NCBI GenBank assembly: GCA_004017275.1
Contig: SAKE01000022.1
Coordinates: 1-64,000 of the forward strand
From: Mesorhizobium sp.
Lineage (GTDB): Bacteria > Pseudomonadota > Alphaproteobacteria > Rhizobiales > Rhizobiaceae
DNA: 64,000 nt
Reading direction: 5' to 3'
Both the position numbers and the translations under genes were made by a program. Below are positions 7,797 to 16,636 of the stretch, in pieces. The notes under the pieces were generated by a model. It saw only the letters and a program-made list of their open reading frames with translations, was not told where the DNA came from and ran no database searches. Position 1 is the first letter of the stretch; each line of letters begins with the position of its first letter.

Positions 7797-8078
7797 ATGC
7801 GACCCGATATCGCCGTTTTGCCACCGCGCTTCCTGCGCACCAAGGAAGCCGCGGATTTCCTCAGCCTTTCCGCCCGAACCCTCGAAAAGCACCGCACCTA
7901 TGGCACTGGCCCTGGCTACCGAAAGCTCGGCGGCCGTGTCGTCTATGCCGTCGACGATCTACAGGCTTGGGCCGAACGCGGCGCCGTCACCTCTACATCC
8001 GATCCGCGTGGGTCGGTCCTGCCGGCCAAGCGTCACACACCGACGCCGCCGGCGCATGGCGGGCGATACGCACGCTGA
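7797..8078 (+). CDS. Helix-turn-helix (HTH_17) protein, RdfS/excisionase-like
   Basis: A 93-residue protein with an N-terminal MerR-like HTH_17 fold: 'LRTKEAADFLSLSARTLEKH' (about residues 13-32), then 'GGRVVYAVDDLQAWAE'. This is the pattern of excisionases and recombination-directionality factors such as RdfS. The C-terminal tail is basic and unstructured. In ICEMlSymR7A, RdfS drives excision and is activated by FseA; the position just after the FseA-like pair fits. The ATG follows a CGGAGG site. It overlaps nothing but lies 18 bp before repA, so the two may be cotranscribed. A plain transcriptional regulator remains possible. Confidence 0.75.
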   Translation: MRPDIAVLPPRFLRTKEAADFLSLSARTLEKHRTYGTGPGYRKLGGRVVYAVDDLQAWAERGAVTSTSDPRGSVLPAKRHTPTPPAHGGRYAR

Positions 8079-8096
8079 CCGCGCGCGGATTTCCAA

Positions 8097-9257
8097 ATGG
8101 CGGCGCGAAACCAATCCCTTTCTGAGCGCGGGCAGCTCGACCTGTTTCGGGCGCTGCCTGGCGACTTCGCCCCACGAGACGCGCAGGATCTCATGGCCTA
8201 TCCGTTCTTCTCCCTTTCAAAGACCCATCGCATCACCCCGATCGATTTTGCCGCGGGTAACGTCACGATCCGGGTAGAAGCCGTACCCGATCATGGGATG
8301 GCGACCATCTGGGACGCGGACATCCTGATCTGGGCCGCGAGCCAGATCGTCGAGGCGCGCGACAGCGGGCTTCGTACCTCGCGGCTGATGGCCGCCACGC
8401 CCTATGAGATTCTCACCTTCGTCGGTCGCGGCAGGAGCCTTCGCGACTATCAACGCCTGAAGGCGGCGCTTGACCGGCTGCAGTCGACCACCGTCTCGAC
8501 GACCATCCGTCAGCCCGCCGAAGGCCGGCGTCACCGCTTCTCATGGATCAACGAGTGGCAAGAGCGCTTCGATCGCCAGGGCAAGCCCGCGGGGATCGAG
8601 TTGATCGTCCCCGACTGGTTCTACCAGGCAGTCCTCGATGACGCGCTCGTGCTGACGATCGATCGCGCCTATTTCGGCCTCACCGGCGGGCTGGAGCGCT
8701 GGCTCTATCGGCTGGTGCGCAAGCATGGCGGACGCCAGCGCGACGGCTGGCGCTTCGACTTCCGTCACCTTCACCAGAAATCCGGCAGCCTGTCGCCCCA
8801 CAAGCGGTTTGCCTTCGAGCTGCGCGACATCATCCGCCGCCAGCCGCTGCCCGGATACACGCTCTTCCTCGAAGGGGAGCTCGGCGGCCGGACGCTGCTC
8901 GCCTTCGAGCGCATCGCCTCCTGTGGAAGGCCTGTGGACGGCCTCGTGCTATCAGGAACCGGACCTATCGTGCCATTGGGAACCGCAGGCTCGTGCCATC
9001 AGGAACCCAAACAGGTTCTAACCCTAGGAAAGCAAAACCGAAATCGCGCCCTTAACTTAGAATCTAACCCAGATTCTAACTTTGAAGAGCGCGCGCGTGA
9101 TGTGCAAAGGGTCATCCGACGAACCAGCGACGCACTCGGCATAGAGACCGACAAGACCTCGAATGCGCCATCGGTTTCTGACGGCAGCAGCACGGCAACC
9201 AGCGTCTCCGAAGCCCCGAATCCGCCTCTTGATCCGCGCTCGGGAGCCACCCGATGA
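8097..9257 (+). CDS. Replication initiator protein RepA (RPA family)
   Basis: A 386-residue initiator of the RPA family found on alphaproteobacterial plasmids and ICEs. Family segments visible are 'AYPFFSLSKTHRITPIDF', 'GMATIWDADILIWAASQI', 'TPYEILTFVGRG' and the winged-helix-like 'RWLYRLVRKHGGRQRDGW'. It would start replication of the excised circular element, supporting maintenance during transfer. The region coding for residues 283-304 contains three iteron-like repeats, and an AT-richer inverted repeat follows, so the origin probably lies inside the gene. The C-terminal 90 residues are low-complexity and poorly conserved. The stop overlaps the start of the DUF2840 gene (ATGA). Confidence 0.85.
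   Translation: MAARNQSLSERGQLDLFRALPGDFAPRDAQDLMAYPFFSLSKTHRITPIDFAAGNVTIRVEAVPDHGMATIWDADILIWAASQIVEARDSGLRTSRLMAATPYEILTFVGRGRSLRDYQRLKAALDRLQSTTVSTTIRQPAEGRRHRFSWINEWQERFDRQGKPAGIELIVPDWFYQAVLDDALVLTIDRAYFGLTGGLERWLYRLVRKHGGRQRDGWRFDFRHLHQKSGSLSPHKRFAFELRDIIRRQPLPGYTLFLEGELGGRTLLAFERIASCGRPVDGLVLSGTGPIVPLGTAGSCHQEPKQVLTLGKQNRNRALNLESNPDSNFEERARDVQRVIRRTSDALGIETDKTSNAPSVSDGSSTATSVSEAPNPPLDPRSGATR
8944..9007 (+). repeat. Three iteron-like direct repeats inside repA
   Basis: A 17-bp unit, consensus TCGTGCYATYRGGAACC, occurs at 8944-8960, 8968-8984 and 8991-9007. The starts are 24 and 23 bp apart, about two helical turns. Units 1 and 3 differ at one position; unit 2 has three differences. Regular spacing next to an initiator gene is the mark of an iteron-type origin. 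Confidence 0.7.
9057..9079. other. Inverted repeat in AT-richer segment, possible part of oriV
   Basis: Perfect arms TTAGAATC (9057-9064) and GATTCTAA (9072-9079), 50 bp after the last iteron, in the most AT-rich part of repA. It may be the DNA-unwinding or a regulatory site of the origin. It is still within the repA reading frame. Confidence 0.45.
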
Positions 9258-9742
9258 TCGCCGCCACGCACCACGCTCGCGACGAACTCGTCCATGTCGA
9301 ACTGACCTGGGTGGAGAAGAGGCAAGAGAACTGGATACGATTCGGCACGCACGCCCAGGAACAGATCGTCGATCGTCGCCGGCGCATTCTGTCGTATCGC
9401 CCCGGCGCGGTCTTCGCCTTTGTGCGCTGGGCGGCGAACGACTTCGGAACGATCATCTCACGCATCGACATCGTGCGTGCGGTCGCACGTGGCGAAGCCT
9501 ACCAGACACTGCCCTTCGTGCGCCCCGGAGGCGACATCCTGCTGAAGGTCGAGAGCTGGCCCAAGGTCGAGCGCGTGCTGCAGGCGATCGACGCCATCCA
9601 GCGCCTCGACATCGAGCCTGAGTTGGTGTCGCCTGATCATTGGCGGCATATCCACAACCGAATAGCCGCCGGCCACGCGCCGCGCAGCTACACACTCGAC
9701 CAACATCGCGCCTTCCTGCTGCGCAAGAGGACCGAGCCGTGA
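9254..9742 (+). CDS. DUF2840 domain protein
   Basis: A 162-residue protein with the DUF2840 pattern (HVELTWVEKRQENWIRFG, FAFVRWAANDFGTIISRIDI, ending SYTLDQHRAFLLRK). These proteins are a constant companion of repA and traF in this class of conjugative element. Their function is not known. It overlaps repA by 4 nt and its stop codon overlaps the GTG start of traF (GTGA), so all three are translationally coupled. Confidence 0.85.
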   Translation: MIAATHHARDELVHVELTWVEKRQENWIRFGTHAQEQIVDRRRRILSYRPGAVFAFVRWAANDFGTIISRIDIVRAVARGEAYQTLPFVRPGGDILLKVESWPKVERVLQAIDAIQRLDIEPELVSPDHWRHIHNRIAAGHAPRSYTLDQHRAFLLRKRTEP

Positions 9743-10284
9743 GCCGCGCCGGGATCATCCTGGCCAGCGTTGTCGCAACCATGGGCGTCGGCTATCCCGG
9801 CCTCACTTCGATGCCCAGGAAGCTGATCTGGAATGCGTCGGCTAGCGCGCCGATCGGCTTCTACACGATCGATGTCGACGGGCCGTTAGAGGTCACCGAT
9901 CTTGTCGCCATCGACGTACCCGAACCACTCTCGACCTTCCTCGCCGATCGCCACTATACGCCGAAGGGCGTGCCGCTATTGAAGCACATCCTCGCAGTGT
10001 CCGGGCAAATTGTCTGTCGCTCGACCCTCACGATCACCGTCGATGGTATCGAGGTGGGCGCGGCGCTCGAGCGTGATCGGGCCGGCCGAAACCTGCCGGT
10101 CTGGCAGGGCTGTCGCCGCATTGCGGCCGGCGAAATCTTCCTGATGAACTGGCAGGTCCGCGACAGTCTCGACGGTCGCTACTTCGGCCTCCTCTCCACC
10201 AGCCAGATCATCGGCCGCGCCGTCCCGCTGTGGACTGACGAGGACGGCAACGGCCACTTCGAATGGCGCGCGCCAACGCGGTGA
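9739..10284 (+). CDS. traF: Conjugative-transfer signal peptidase TraF (S26 family)
   Basis: A 181-residue S26 peptidase. An N-terminal membrane anchor covers residues 5-22. The nucleophile is probably the Ser in SAPIGFY (residue 36), and the general base Lys82 lies in LLKHILAVSG. The C-terminal part 'IFLMNWQVRDSLDGRYFG' is the family box 3/4. In RP4-type systems TraF processes and cyclises the TrbC pilin, whose gene is present at 20011. The GTG start overlaps the preceding stop codon. Confidence 0.85.
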   Translation: MSRAGIILASVVATMGVGYPGLTSMPRKLIWNASASAPIGFYTIDVDGPLEVTDLVAIDVPEPLSTFLADRHYTPKGVPLLKHILAVSGQIVCRSTLTITVDGIEVGAALERDRAGRNLPVWQGCRRIAAGEIFLMNWQVRDSLDGRYFGLLSTSQIIGRAVPLWTDEDGNGHFEWRAPTR

Positions 10285-10354
10285 GCGCGCGACCGGCGGC
10301 GCGCGTCGTGCCGCCAGCCTTCATTACCGCACCACTCCAAAACGGGAGCCTGAC

Positions 10355-10690
10355 ATGCAACAGATCGGGGAATTCACGCGCCAGAAGACGGGCTATAGCG
10401 GGCGCATCCAAACGCTCAGCCTCAACCTGGACATCGCCATTGTGGCGGCAGAGGCGAGTGAAACGGAGAATGCGCCTGACTACCGCGTCCACGCCGGTAA
10501 CGAGGACGGCCCGGAGATCGGCGCCGGCTGGAAACGCGCCAGCGAAAAGGCCGGAGACTATGTCTCGATCCAGCTCGACGACCCAACGCTCGCGCAGCCG
10601 ATACGCGCGAACCTCTTTCGCAATGGCGACGGCAAGACGTCTTGGTCGCTGCACTGGGCGCGCCCGCGCGACCGCAGCGAGAAGGATTGA
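10355..10690 (+). CDS. DUF736 family protein, second copy
   Basis: A 111-residue paralogue of the DUF736 gene at 5995, clearly related but diverged (IGEFTRQKTGYSGRIQTL, GWKRASEKAGDYVSIQLDD). The two copies are probably not redundant, since one sits in its own transcript and this one lies within the traF-transglycosylase series. Its biochemical role is unknown. It is separated by only 3 bp from the transglycosylase gene. Confidence 0.85.
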   Translation: MQQIGEFTRQKTGYSGRIQTLSLNLDIAIVAAEASETENAPDYRVHAGNEDGPEIGAGWKRASEKAGDYVSIQLDDPTLAQPIRANLFRNGDGKTSWSLHWARPRDRSEKD

Positions 10691-10693
10691 ACG

Positions 10694-11467
10694 ATGGGCG
10701 CTCGCCATCGCTCGACGAGCCATCGCGGTGCGCCCGGGCCGCTTTTCGCTGCCCGGCGCATGGTTCTCTTACTCCTTTGCGGCCTGTCCCTCGCGACCGT
10801 CATGCCGGCGGCGACAGTGGCGCAGGACTTGGCCATCGAGCGATCGTCGCAACGAGATCCGTTTGGCGCGCACATCAGCGAAGCCTCGCACCGCTTCGGC
10901 TTTCCGACCGCGTTGATACGCGCCATCATGCGCAAGGAAAGTGCGGGCGATGTGCGCGCCGTCTCCAGCGCCGGTGCGCGCGGCCTGATGCAGATCATGC
11001 CCGGCACATGGGATTATCTGCGTGCCCGCTGGTCGCTTGGCCGCAATCCGTTCGATCCCCGGGACAACATCCTGGCAGGAGCGGCCTATCTGCGCGAACT
11101 GCGCGATCGCTTTGGCTCTCCGGGGTTTCTGGCCGCCTACAACGCGGGACCCGCACGCTACGAAGCCTACCTCACTGGGCGTCCGTTACCGGCCGAGACC
11201 CGGGCCTATGTCGCGACGCTCGCCCCCCTTGTCGGTGAAGGCGAGGGTATGCGCCCTTTCGCGGTCACGTCTGTCGAGGCCAACCCCTGGAAGCACGGCT
11301 CGCTCTTCGTAGATCAGCCGGATCGCATACAAGCTGTCGCTCTCGTGCCGACCGATCGACCACCAAATGACGCGAACCCTGCACCCACCGTGCGCGATGT
11401 CTCCGCCATCGAGCCGCTGTCGGAAGGTCTCTTCGTGGCGCGAGCGGGCGAGGCGATCCAGCCATGA
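10694..11467 (+). CDS. Lytic transglycosylase (SLT domain), conjugation-associated
   Basis: A 257-residue exported enzyme of the VirB1/TrbN type. A hydrophobic signal segment covers about residues 22-43. The SLT domain (residues 58-165) shows the catalytic Glu82 in RKESAGD, 'ARGLMQIMPGTW' and 'FLAAYNAGPARY'. It locally opens peptidoglycan so that the conjugation channel can be built. The C-terminal 80 residues are disordered-looking. Its position next to traF and the relaxase supports a dedicated role in transfer. Confidence 0.9.
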   Translation: MGARHRSTSHRGAPGPLFAARRMVLLLLCGLSLATVMPAATVAQDLAIERSSQRDPFGAHISEASHRFGFPTALIRAIMRKESAGDVRAVSSAGARGLMQIMPGTWDYLRARWSLGRNPFDPRDNILAGAAYLRELRDRFGSPGFLAAYNAGPARYEAYLTGRPLPAETRAYVATLAPLVGEGEGMRPFAVTSVEANPWKHGSLFVDQPDRIQAVALVPTDRPPNDANPAPTVRDVSAIEPLSEGLFVARAGEAIQP

Positions 11468-11711
11468 GCGCGCATGGGCGTTTTCGTGCAACCGCAAGCT
11501 CCAGCGCACCGTGGCGTGGATGGAGGCGGAAGGTGGGCAGAACAACCGGAAGATGGCGAGATAAAAGGCCGCGAGGTGCGGCGTCGGTCGGTTGTGTTTT
11601 TTCAATAGGTTATGCAGGGTTTCCGCGAGGTTCTGGCAAGCGGCGCACCGCGCCAGAAAACCGATTTGCCTGTGATTTCCGTGTCTTGGCACGATGTGCG
11701 GATCTCTTTAG
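11468..11711 (+). other. Candidate oriT region upstream of the relaxase gene
   Basis: A 240-bp noncoding stretch directly before the relaxase gene, where oriT lies in related elements. It contains an inverted repeat, TTCTGGC at 11631-11637 and GCCAGAA at 11652-11658, separated by 14 nt, with a T-run and AT-richer sequence about 40 bp upstream. No nic site can be named with certainty. Confidence 0.4.
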
Positions 11712-13451
11712 ATGACTGGCGAGGACGAACTTCGGATCCGCCCCGGCCGCATCCGCTCGTCTGGCGCCCAGCGCGCCAGGCCCTTCATCGCGCAGGCGCT
11801 TGCCGCCGCCCAGAAGGCCGGCGCTCGTATCTCTCGCACCGGTGGGATCAGTCCGGGCAATCGCTCGACCTTCGGGCGTGGCCGCACGGCAAGCGTGCGC
11901 GCCAATCGTCTGCTGACCGGCAGCTCACGAACAGTGATCATTAAGACACGACTGGTGCGCCATCACGCGCGCACCGCTCCGCTTGCCGCCCATCTCTCCT
12001 ATCTGCGCCGCGAAGGCGTCACCCGTGACGGGGAGAAGGCAAGGCTGTTCGGGCCGCAGGCCCGTGAGGTGGATGGCGGTGCTTTTGCCGAGCGGTGCGG
12101 CGATGATCGGCACCACTTCCGCTTCATCGTCTCGCCGGAGGATGCCGTCGACATGGCGGACCTCAAAGCCTTCGCCCGCGATCTGATGGGGCAGATGGAA
12201 AAGGACCTCGGCACGAAGCTCGATTGGGCGGGCATCGATCATTGGAACACCGACAATCCGCACCTTCACATCATCCTGCGCGGCCACACTGATGACGGGC
12301 AGGATCTCGTGATCTCGCGCGACTACATCAAGGAGGGGATGCGCGCCCGCGCGGCCGATCTCGTTACCCAGGAACTCGGCCCGCGCAGCGATCTCGACAT
12401 CCATCGCAATCTGCAGCGCCAGGTCGAAGCCGAACGCTGGACCCAGCTTGACCGGCAGCTTGTTCGTGACGGCCCTGAGACAGGCGTCATCGACCTTGCC
12501 TCCGCCGCGAACGCCCAGCCCGATGCCTATCACGTGTTGAAGGTCGGGCGGATGCGCAAGCTCGAAACGCTTGGCCTCGCCGAACAGGTCGGCCCGGGCC
12601 AATGGATTATCGATGACAAGGCCGAGGCGACGCTGCGCGAGCTTGGCGAGCGCGGTGACATCATCAAGCGGATGCATCGCGTCCTGGCAGAACAGGGGAT
12701 CGAGCGCGGCACGGCGAATTATGTGCTGGCGGCGGAGCGCCTCGACTTGCCGATCGTCGGTCGGCTGGTCGACCGCGGTCTTGACGATGAGCTGAAGGGC
12801 AGCGCTTACGCCGTGGTCGATGGCACCGACGGCCGCACACATCACATCAAGCTTTCCGACCTCGATGCCGCCGGCGACAGCGCTCCGGGTTCGATCGTGG
12901 AACTGCGCAGGTTCCATGACGCGCAGGGACATGGGCGCGCAGCACTCGCTGTCCGTTCCGATCTCGACATTGAGCGGCAGGTTACCGCCACCGGCGCGAC
13001 TTGGCTTGACCGTCAGAATATCGCCCGCGAACCGATTGCGCTGTCGGAAGGCGGTTTCGGTGGCGAGGTGCGGCAGGCGATGCAGCGCCGTGCCGACCAT
13101 CTCGTCCAACAGGGCCTCGGCGAGCGGCATGGCCAACGCACAACCTTCACCCGCAACCTGATCGACACGCTGCGTCGCCGCGAGTTGGACGCGCTCGGTG
13201 AAAAGCTCTCGGCCGAAACCGGCCAGCCCTTCAACCGCGTCCGCGGCGGCGAGTTCGTCGCCGGTTCCTACCGGCGACGTTTCCTGCTCGCCTCCGGCCG
13301 CTTCGCCATGATCGATGACGGTCTCGGGTTCCAACTGGTGCCTTGGACGCCGTCCCTGGAAAAACATCTTGGCCGCCACGTCTCTGGCGTCGCTCGCAAA
13401 GACGACGGCATCGACTGGAGTTTTGGCCGCAAGCGAGGCCTCGGCCTCTAA
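11712..13451 (+). CDS. rlxS: Relaxase of the RlxS/DUF3363 type
   Basis: A 579-residue relaxase. The N-terminal half carries the nuclease features: a central 'HHFRFIVSPEDAVDMADL' and the metal-binding His cluster 'DHWNTDNPHLHIILRG' near residues 176-190. A Tyr in the N-terminal region (LSYLRREGV) or nearby would form the covalent bond to DNA. The C-terminal part (from about residue 240) is the DUF3363 region. It would nick oriT, pilot the strand into the recipient and rejoin it. This is the same kind of relaxase as RlxS of ICEMlSymR7A. The TraG gene follows by 27 bp. Confidence 0.9.
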   Translation: MTGEDELRIRPGRIRSSGAQRARPFIAQALAAAQKAGARISRTGGISPGNRSTFGRGRTASVRANRLLTGSSRTVIIKTRLVRHHARTAPLAAHLSYLRREGVTRDGEKARLFGPQAREVDGGAFAERCGDDRHHFRFIVSPEDAVDMADLKAFARDLMGQMEKDLGTKLDWAGIDHWNTDNPHLHIILRGHTDDGQDLVISRDYIKEGMRARAADLVTQELGPRSDLDIHRNLQRQVEAERWTQLDRQLVRDGPETGVIDLASAANAQPDAYHVLKVGRMRKLETLGLAEQVGPGQWIIDDKAEATLRELGERGDIIKRMHRVLAEQGIERGTANYVLAAERLDLPIVGRLVDRGLDDELKGSAYAVVDGTDGRTHHIKLSDLDAAGDSAPGSIVELRRFHDAQGHGRAALAVRSDLDIERQVTATGATWLDRQNIAREPIALSEGGFGGEVRQAMQRRADHLVQQGLGERHGQRTTFTRNLIDTLRRRELDALGEKLSAETGQPFNRVRGGEFVAGSYRRRFLLASGRFAMIDDGLGFQLVPWTPSLEKHLGRHVSGVARKDDGIDWSFGRKRGLGL

Positions 13452-13478
13452 ACTCATGCTGAAGAAAGGACCGCTTCC

Positions 13479-15461
13479 ATGTCCGCCACCAAGATACTCT
13501 GGGGCCAGATCCTCGCGGTCGTGGCGATCGTAATTTTCACGACCTGGGGCGCGACGGAATGGGTGGCCTGGCGCCTGGCATTCCAGCCCGAGCTTGGCAG
13601 GCCATGGTTCCGGGTCCTCGGCTTTCCGTTTTACCTTCCGCCGTCCTTCTTCTGGTGGTGGTATGGCTTTGATGCCTACGCTCCATCGATCTTCGTGGAG
13701 GGCGCCTTTATCGCGGCTTCCGGCGGTTTCGCCTGCGTCGCCGTCGCCATAGGCATGTCGGTCTGGCGGGCTCGCGAGGCCAAGAAGGTCGAGACCTACG
13801 GCTCCGCCCGCTGGGCCGACAAGCAGGAGGTCAAGGCATCTGGCCTTCTCGGCTCTGATGGAGTGGTGCTTGGTCGATATGACGGCGCCTATCTGCGTCA
13901 CGACGGACCGGAGCATGTGCTCTGCTTCGCGCCCACACGTTCAGGCAAGGGTGTCGGCCTCGTCGTCCCCTCACTGCTGACCTGGCCGAGTTCCGCGGTC
14001 GTGCACGACATCAAGGGCGAGAACTGGCAACTCACCGCGGGCTTCCGCGCCAGGCATGGCCGGGTCCTGCTGTTCGATCCCACCAATCCGAAATCCTCAT
14101 CCTATAACCCGCTGCTTGAGGTGCGCCGCGGCGAATGGGAAGTCCGCGACGTTCAAAACATCGCCGACATCCTGGTCGATCCCGAAGGCTCGCTCGAGAG
14201 ACGAAACCATTGGGAGAAAACCAGCCATGCCCTGCTGGTCGGCGCGATCCTGCATGTCCTCTATGCCGAGCCGGACAAGACGCTTGCCGGCGTCGCCGGT
14301 TTCCTCTCCGATCCAAAGCGCCCGATTGAATCGACGCTGTCGGCGATGATGAAAACAGCGCATCTGGGCGAGGGCGGTCCGCACCCGGTCATCGCCAGCG
14401 CCGCGCGGGAGCTCTTGAACAAATCCGACAACGAGCGCTCTGGCGTGCTCTCCACCGCCATGTCGTTCCTTGGCCTCTATCGCGATCCTGTCGTGGCCGA
14501 GGTCACGCGCCGCTGCGACTGGCGCATCACCGATCTTGTCGACGACAAGCATCCGACGACACTCTACCTCGTCGTGCCGCCGTCCGACATCAACCGGACC
14601 AAGCCGCTCATTCGCCTGATCCTCAATCAGATCGGTCGCCGCTTGACTGAAGATCTGAAGGTAAGGGCGCAAGGGCACCGGCTGCTCCTGATGCTCGACG
14701 AGTTCCCGGCGCTTGGCCGTCTCGATTTCTTCGAGTCGGCGCTCGCCTTCATGGCCGGCTACGGGCTGAAGAGCTTCCTGATCGCTCAATCCCTCAATCA
14801 GATCGAGAGGGCGTACGGCGCCAACAACTCAATCCTCGACAACTGTCACGTCCGGGTAAGCTTTGCCACCAATGACGAGCGCACCGCCAAGCGCGTGTCC
14901 GACGCGCTGGGAACGGCGACCGAGATGAGGGCCATGAGGAACTATGCCGGCCACCGGCTGTCACCGTGGCTCGGTCATCTCATGGTCTCCCGCTCCGAGA
15001 CGGCTCGCCCGCTGCTCACGCCTGGTGAAGTGATGCAACTGCCGGCCACCGACGAAATTGTCATGGTCTCGGGTGCGCCGCCGATCCGCGCCAAAAAGGC
15101 GCGCTATCATGAAGATGCTCGCTTCCGGGAACGTATCCTGCCGCCTCCGGCGTTGGTGGCGGCAGTGGAGGGGAGACATGACGACTGGACCAGCCTGCCT
15201 CTGCCTTCCCGTCCACGGATTGCCGAAGCCACGTCGGCGCCGTCGGCCGCGGATGAGGACCAGACTGATTCCGAACGTCGTCGGCAACCTGAACTCAGTC
15301 GCGTCGAGTTGGTTGTGAAGCCTTCGACCGAGAACGAATTCGAGATCGATCACCAGGACGACGTGGAAGACAGTGTTGCCCGCAACCGTCGACTGACGCG
15401 CCTCATGCAAGACATTGCGCGGCAAGCGTCGCTCGACCCCGGCGACGGGGTGGATATGTGA
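13479..15461 (+). CDS. traG: Type IV coupling protein TraG/VirD4
   Basis: A 660-residue coupling ATPase. Two N-terminal membrane segments (residues 8-28 and about 60-100) anchor it. The ATPase domain shows Walker A 'PTRSGKGVGLVVPS' near residue 152 and Walker B 'LLLMLDEFPALG' near residue 405. 'VHDIKGENW' is typical of the VirD4 family. It brings the relaxase-DNA complex to the Trb channel. The C-terminal 80 residues are charged. A CopG-like gene follows after 7 bp. Confidence 0.92.
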   Translation: MSATKILWGQILAVVAIVIFTTWGATEWVAWRLAFQPELGRPWFRVLGFPFYLPPSFFWWWYGFDAYAPSIFVEGAFIAASGGFACVAVAIGMSVWRAREAKKVETYGSARWADKQEVKASGLLGSDGVVLGRYDGAYLRHDGPEHVLCFAPTRSGKGVGLVVPSLLTWPSSAVVHDIKGENWQLTAGFRARHGRVLLFDPTNPKSSSYNPLLEVRRGEWEVRDVQNIADILVDPEGSLERRNHWEKTSHALLVGAILHVLYAEPDKTLAGVAGFLSDPKRPIESTLSAMMKTAHLGEGGPHPVIASAARELLNKSDNERSGVLSTAMSFLGLYRDPVVAEVTRRCDWRITDLVDDKHPTTLYLVVPPSDINRTKPLIRLILNQIGRRLTEDLKVRAQGHRLLLMLDEFPALGRLDFFESALAFMAGYGLKSFLIAQSLNQIERAYGANNSILDNCHVRVSFATNDERTAKRVSDALGTATEMRAMRNYAGHRLSPWLGHLMVSRSETARPLLTPGEVMQLPATDEIVMVSGAPPIRAKKARYHEDARFRERILPPPALVAAVEGRHDDWTSLPLPSRPRIAEATSAPSAADEDQTDSERRRQPELSRVELVVKPSTENEFEIDHQDDVEDSVARNRRLTRLMQDIARQASLDPGDGVDM

Positions 15462-15468
15462 GGCTCCG

Positions 15469-15924
15469 ATGGCGAAGGCTCCCCGCAAACAACGCCTGTC
15501 CGTCTATCTCGATCCGAAGGCGATGAGCAGGTTGGTCGAACATGCGGCGCGACGTGATCTTTCACGGTCACTCGTCGCGGAGGCGGCCATCGACTCGTTC
15601 CTCTCACCCGATGCCGCCGAGCGACAGGAGGCGGCGATTACCAAGCGGCTCGACCAGATCGATCGGCGTATCACACGCCAGGAGCGCGATCTCGGAATCG
15701 CGGTGGAGACGCTCGCTGTTTTCGTCCGCTTCTGGCTGGCGACAACACCAGCGTTGCCCGAGCCCGCGGCGCAGGCCGCCCACGCCAAGGCTGGCGAGCG
15801 CTATGATGCCTTCGTCATCGCGCTTGGCCGGCGCCTGGCAAAAGGTCCGAAGCTTCGGCAGGAGATCTCCGAGGATATCGATGGCGGCCTCGACACACTC
15901 CAGCCCGGCAGGCCTACGGGCTAA
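15469..15924 (+). CDS. CopG-like ribbon-helix-helix protein, conjugation-associated
   Basis: A 151-residue protein with an N-terminal ribbon-helix-helix, 'RLSVYLDPKAMSRLVEHAAR', followed by a coiled-coil-like region (KRLDQIDRRITRQERDLG) and a hydrophobic stretch (TLAVFVRFWLATTPALP). In related elements this gene always sits between traG and trbB and is annotated as a CopG family regulator. It may act as a transfer accessory protein. In this window it is the last gene before a 3-kb insertion that separates it from trbB. Confidence 0.8.
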   Translation: MAKAPRKQRLSVYLDPKAMSRLVEHAARRDLSRSLVAEAAIDSFLSPDAAERQEAAITKRLDQIDRRITRQERDLGIAVETLAVFVRFWLATTPALPEPAAQAAHAKAGERYDAFVIALGRRLAKGPKLRQEISEDIDGGLDTLQPGRPTG

Positions 15925-16261
15925 TGGATGGGCGGACTGAGATTTTGCAAGCATCGATATGTCAAAACATATCAAAGCGTTGGAATGATATGCTGTCATG
16001 GAACATGCTTTGCCAACCTGTCGAGTTTGGCAGAAGAGAACCAGACAGAAGCAGCAGGGTGGGGTCGCTTTTACGGGAGCCATGTTGGGCGCGAAATCCG
16101 CATTAAAATCCGTGACTGCATGAGGGACCACTTCTTCATGAGCTTCTATGATCCACTTGGAAAAAACAGCGGTTCGAGCGGAATCAGTTATTTTCAGTGG
16201 CTAGGCGGTGTCAGGATTTTTCGTTGAAAATTATAGTCTGTATGCTATAAGGCAAGTGCGA
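15925..16261 (+). promoter_or_regulatory. Intergenic stretch with promoter and operator of the toxin-antitoxin pair
   Basis: Near the right end a promoter is visible: TTGAAA (16224-16229), 16-nt spacer, TATAAG (16246-16251). An inverted repeat TTATAG (16231-16236) / CTATAA (16245-16250) fills the spacer and overlaps the -10 box, a good place for autorepression by the antitoxin. The start codon lies about 11 nt past the -10 box, so the message may be nearly leaderless. The rest holds nothing recognised. Confidence 0.55.
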
Positions 16262-16636
16262 ATGAAAAACCAAAAGCCGGCAGTATGGATGGGGTCGTCA
16301 AAGGGCGACCTGCGCGAGTTTCCGGTCGATGTTCGCCGATTGATGGGTGTCGCAATCAACGACGCCCAGAATGGTGAGGAGCACCCGGCTGTCAAAGCCC
16401 TGAAAGGGTTTGGGGGCCGCAGCATCCTCGATGTGGTCGACGACTTCGACGGTGACACCTACCGGGCCGTCTATGCCGTGCGCTTTGCCGGGGTGATCTA
16501 CGTGCTTCATTGCTTCCAGAAGAAGTCGAAGAAGGGCAGGGAGACACCCAAGCACGAAATCGATCTCGTGACAGTGCGATTGAAGGCGGCCGAGGCGCAC
16601 TACCGCGAAAACTATGGGAAAGGAACAAAGTCATGA
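16262..16636 (+). CDS. Toxin of a RelE/HigB-type (Gp49-like) toxin-antitoxin pair
   Basis: A 124-residue protein with the phage-Gp49/HigB pattern: 'KPAVWMGSSKGDLREFP', 'VKALKGFGGRSILDVVDDF', 'YRAVYAVRFAGVIYVLHCFQKKSKKGRETP'. Members of this family are ribosome-dependent or free mRNA interferases. The toxin gene comes first and its stop overlaps the antitoxin start (ATGA), the order typical of higBA. The pair probably stabilises the element. It sits between copG and trbB, inside an otherwise conserved operon. Confidence 0.85.
   Translation: MKNQKPAVWMGSSKGDLREFPVDVRRLMGVAINDAQNGEEHPAVKALKGFGGRSILDVVDDFDGDTYRAVYAVRFAGVIYVLHCFQKKSKKGRETPKHEIDLVTVRLKAAEAHYRENYGKGTKS

Noticed and set aside
6453..7892. 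Minus-strand open frame of 479 codons
   Set aside because: Antisense to the DUF2285/DUF6499 genes; composition is that of a GC-rich shadow frame.
11925..13916. Minus-strand open frame of 663 codons
   Set aside because: It lies opposite the relaxase and traG genes, which have clear motifs; the product has no recognisable domain.
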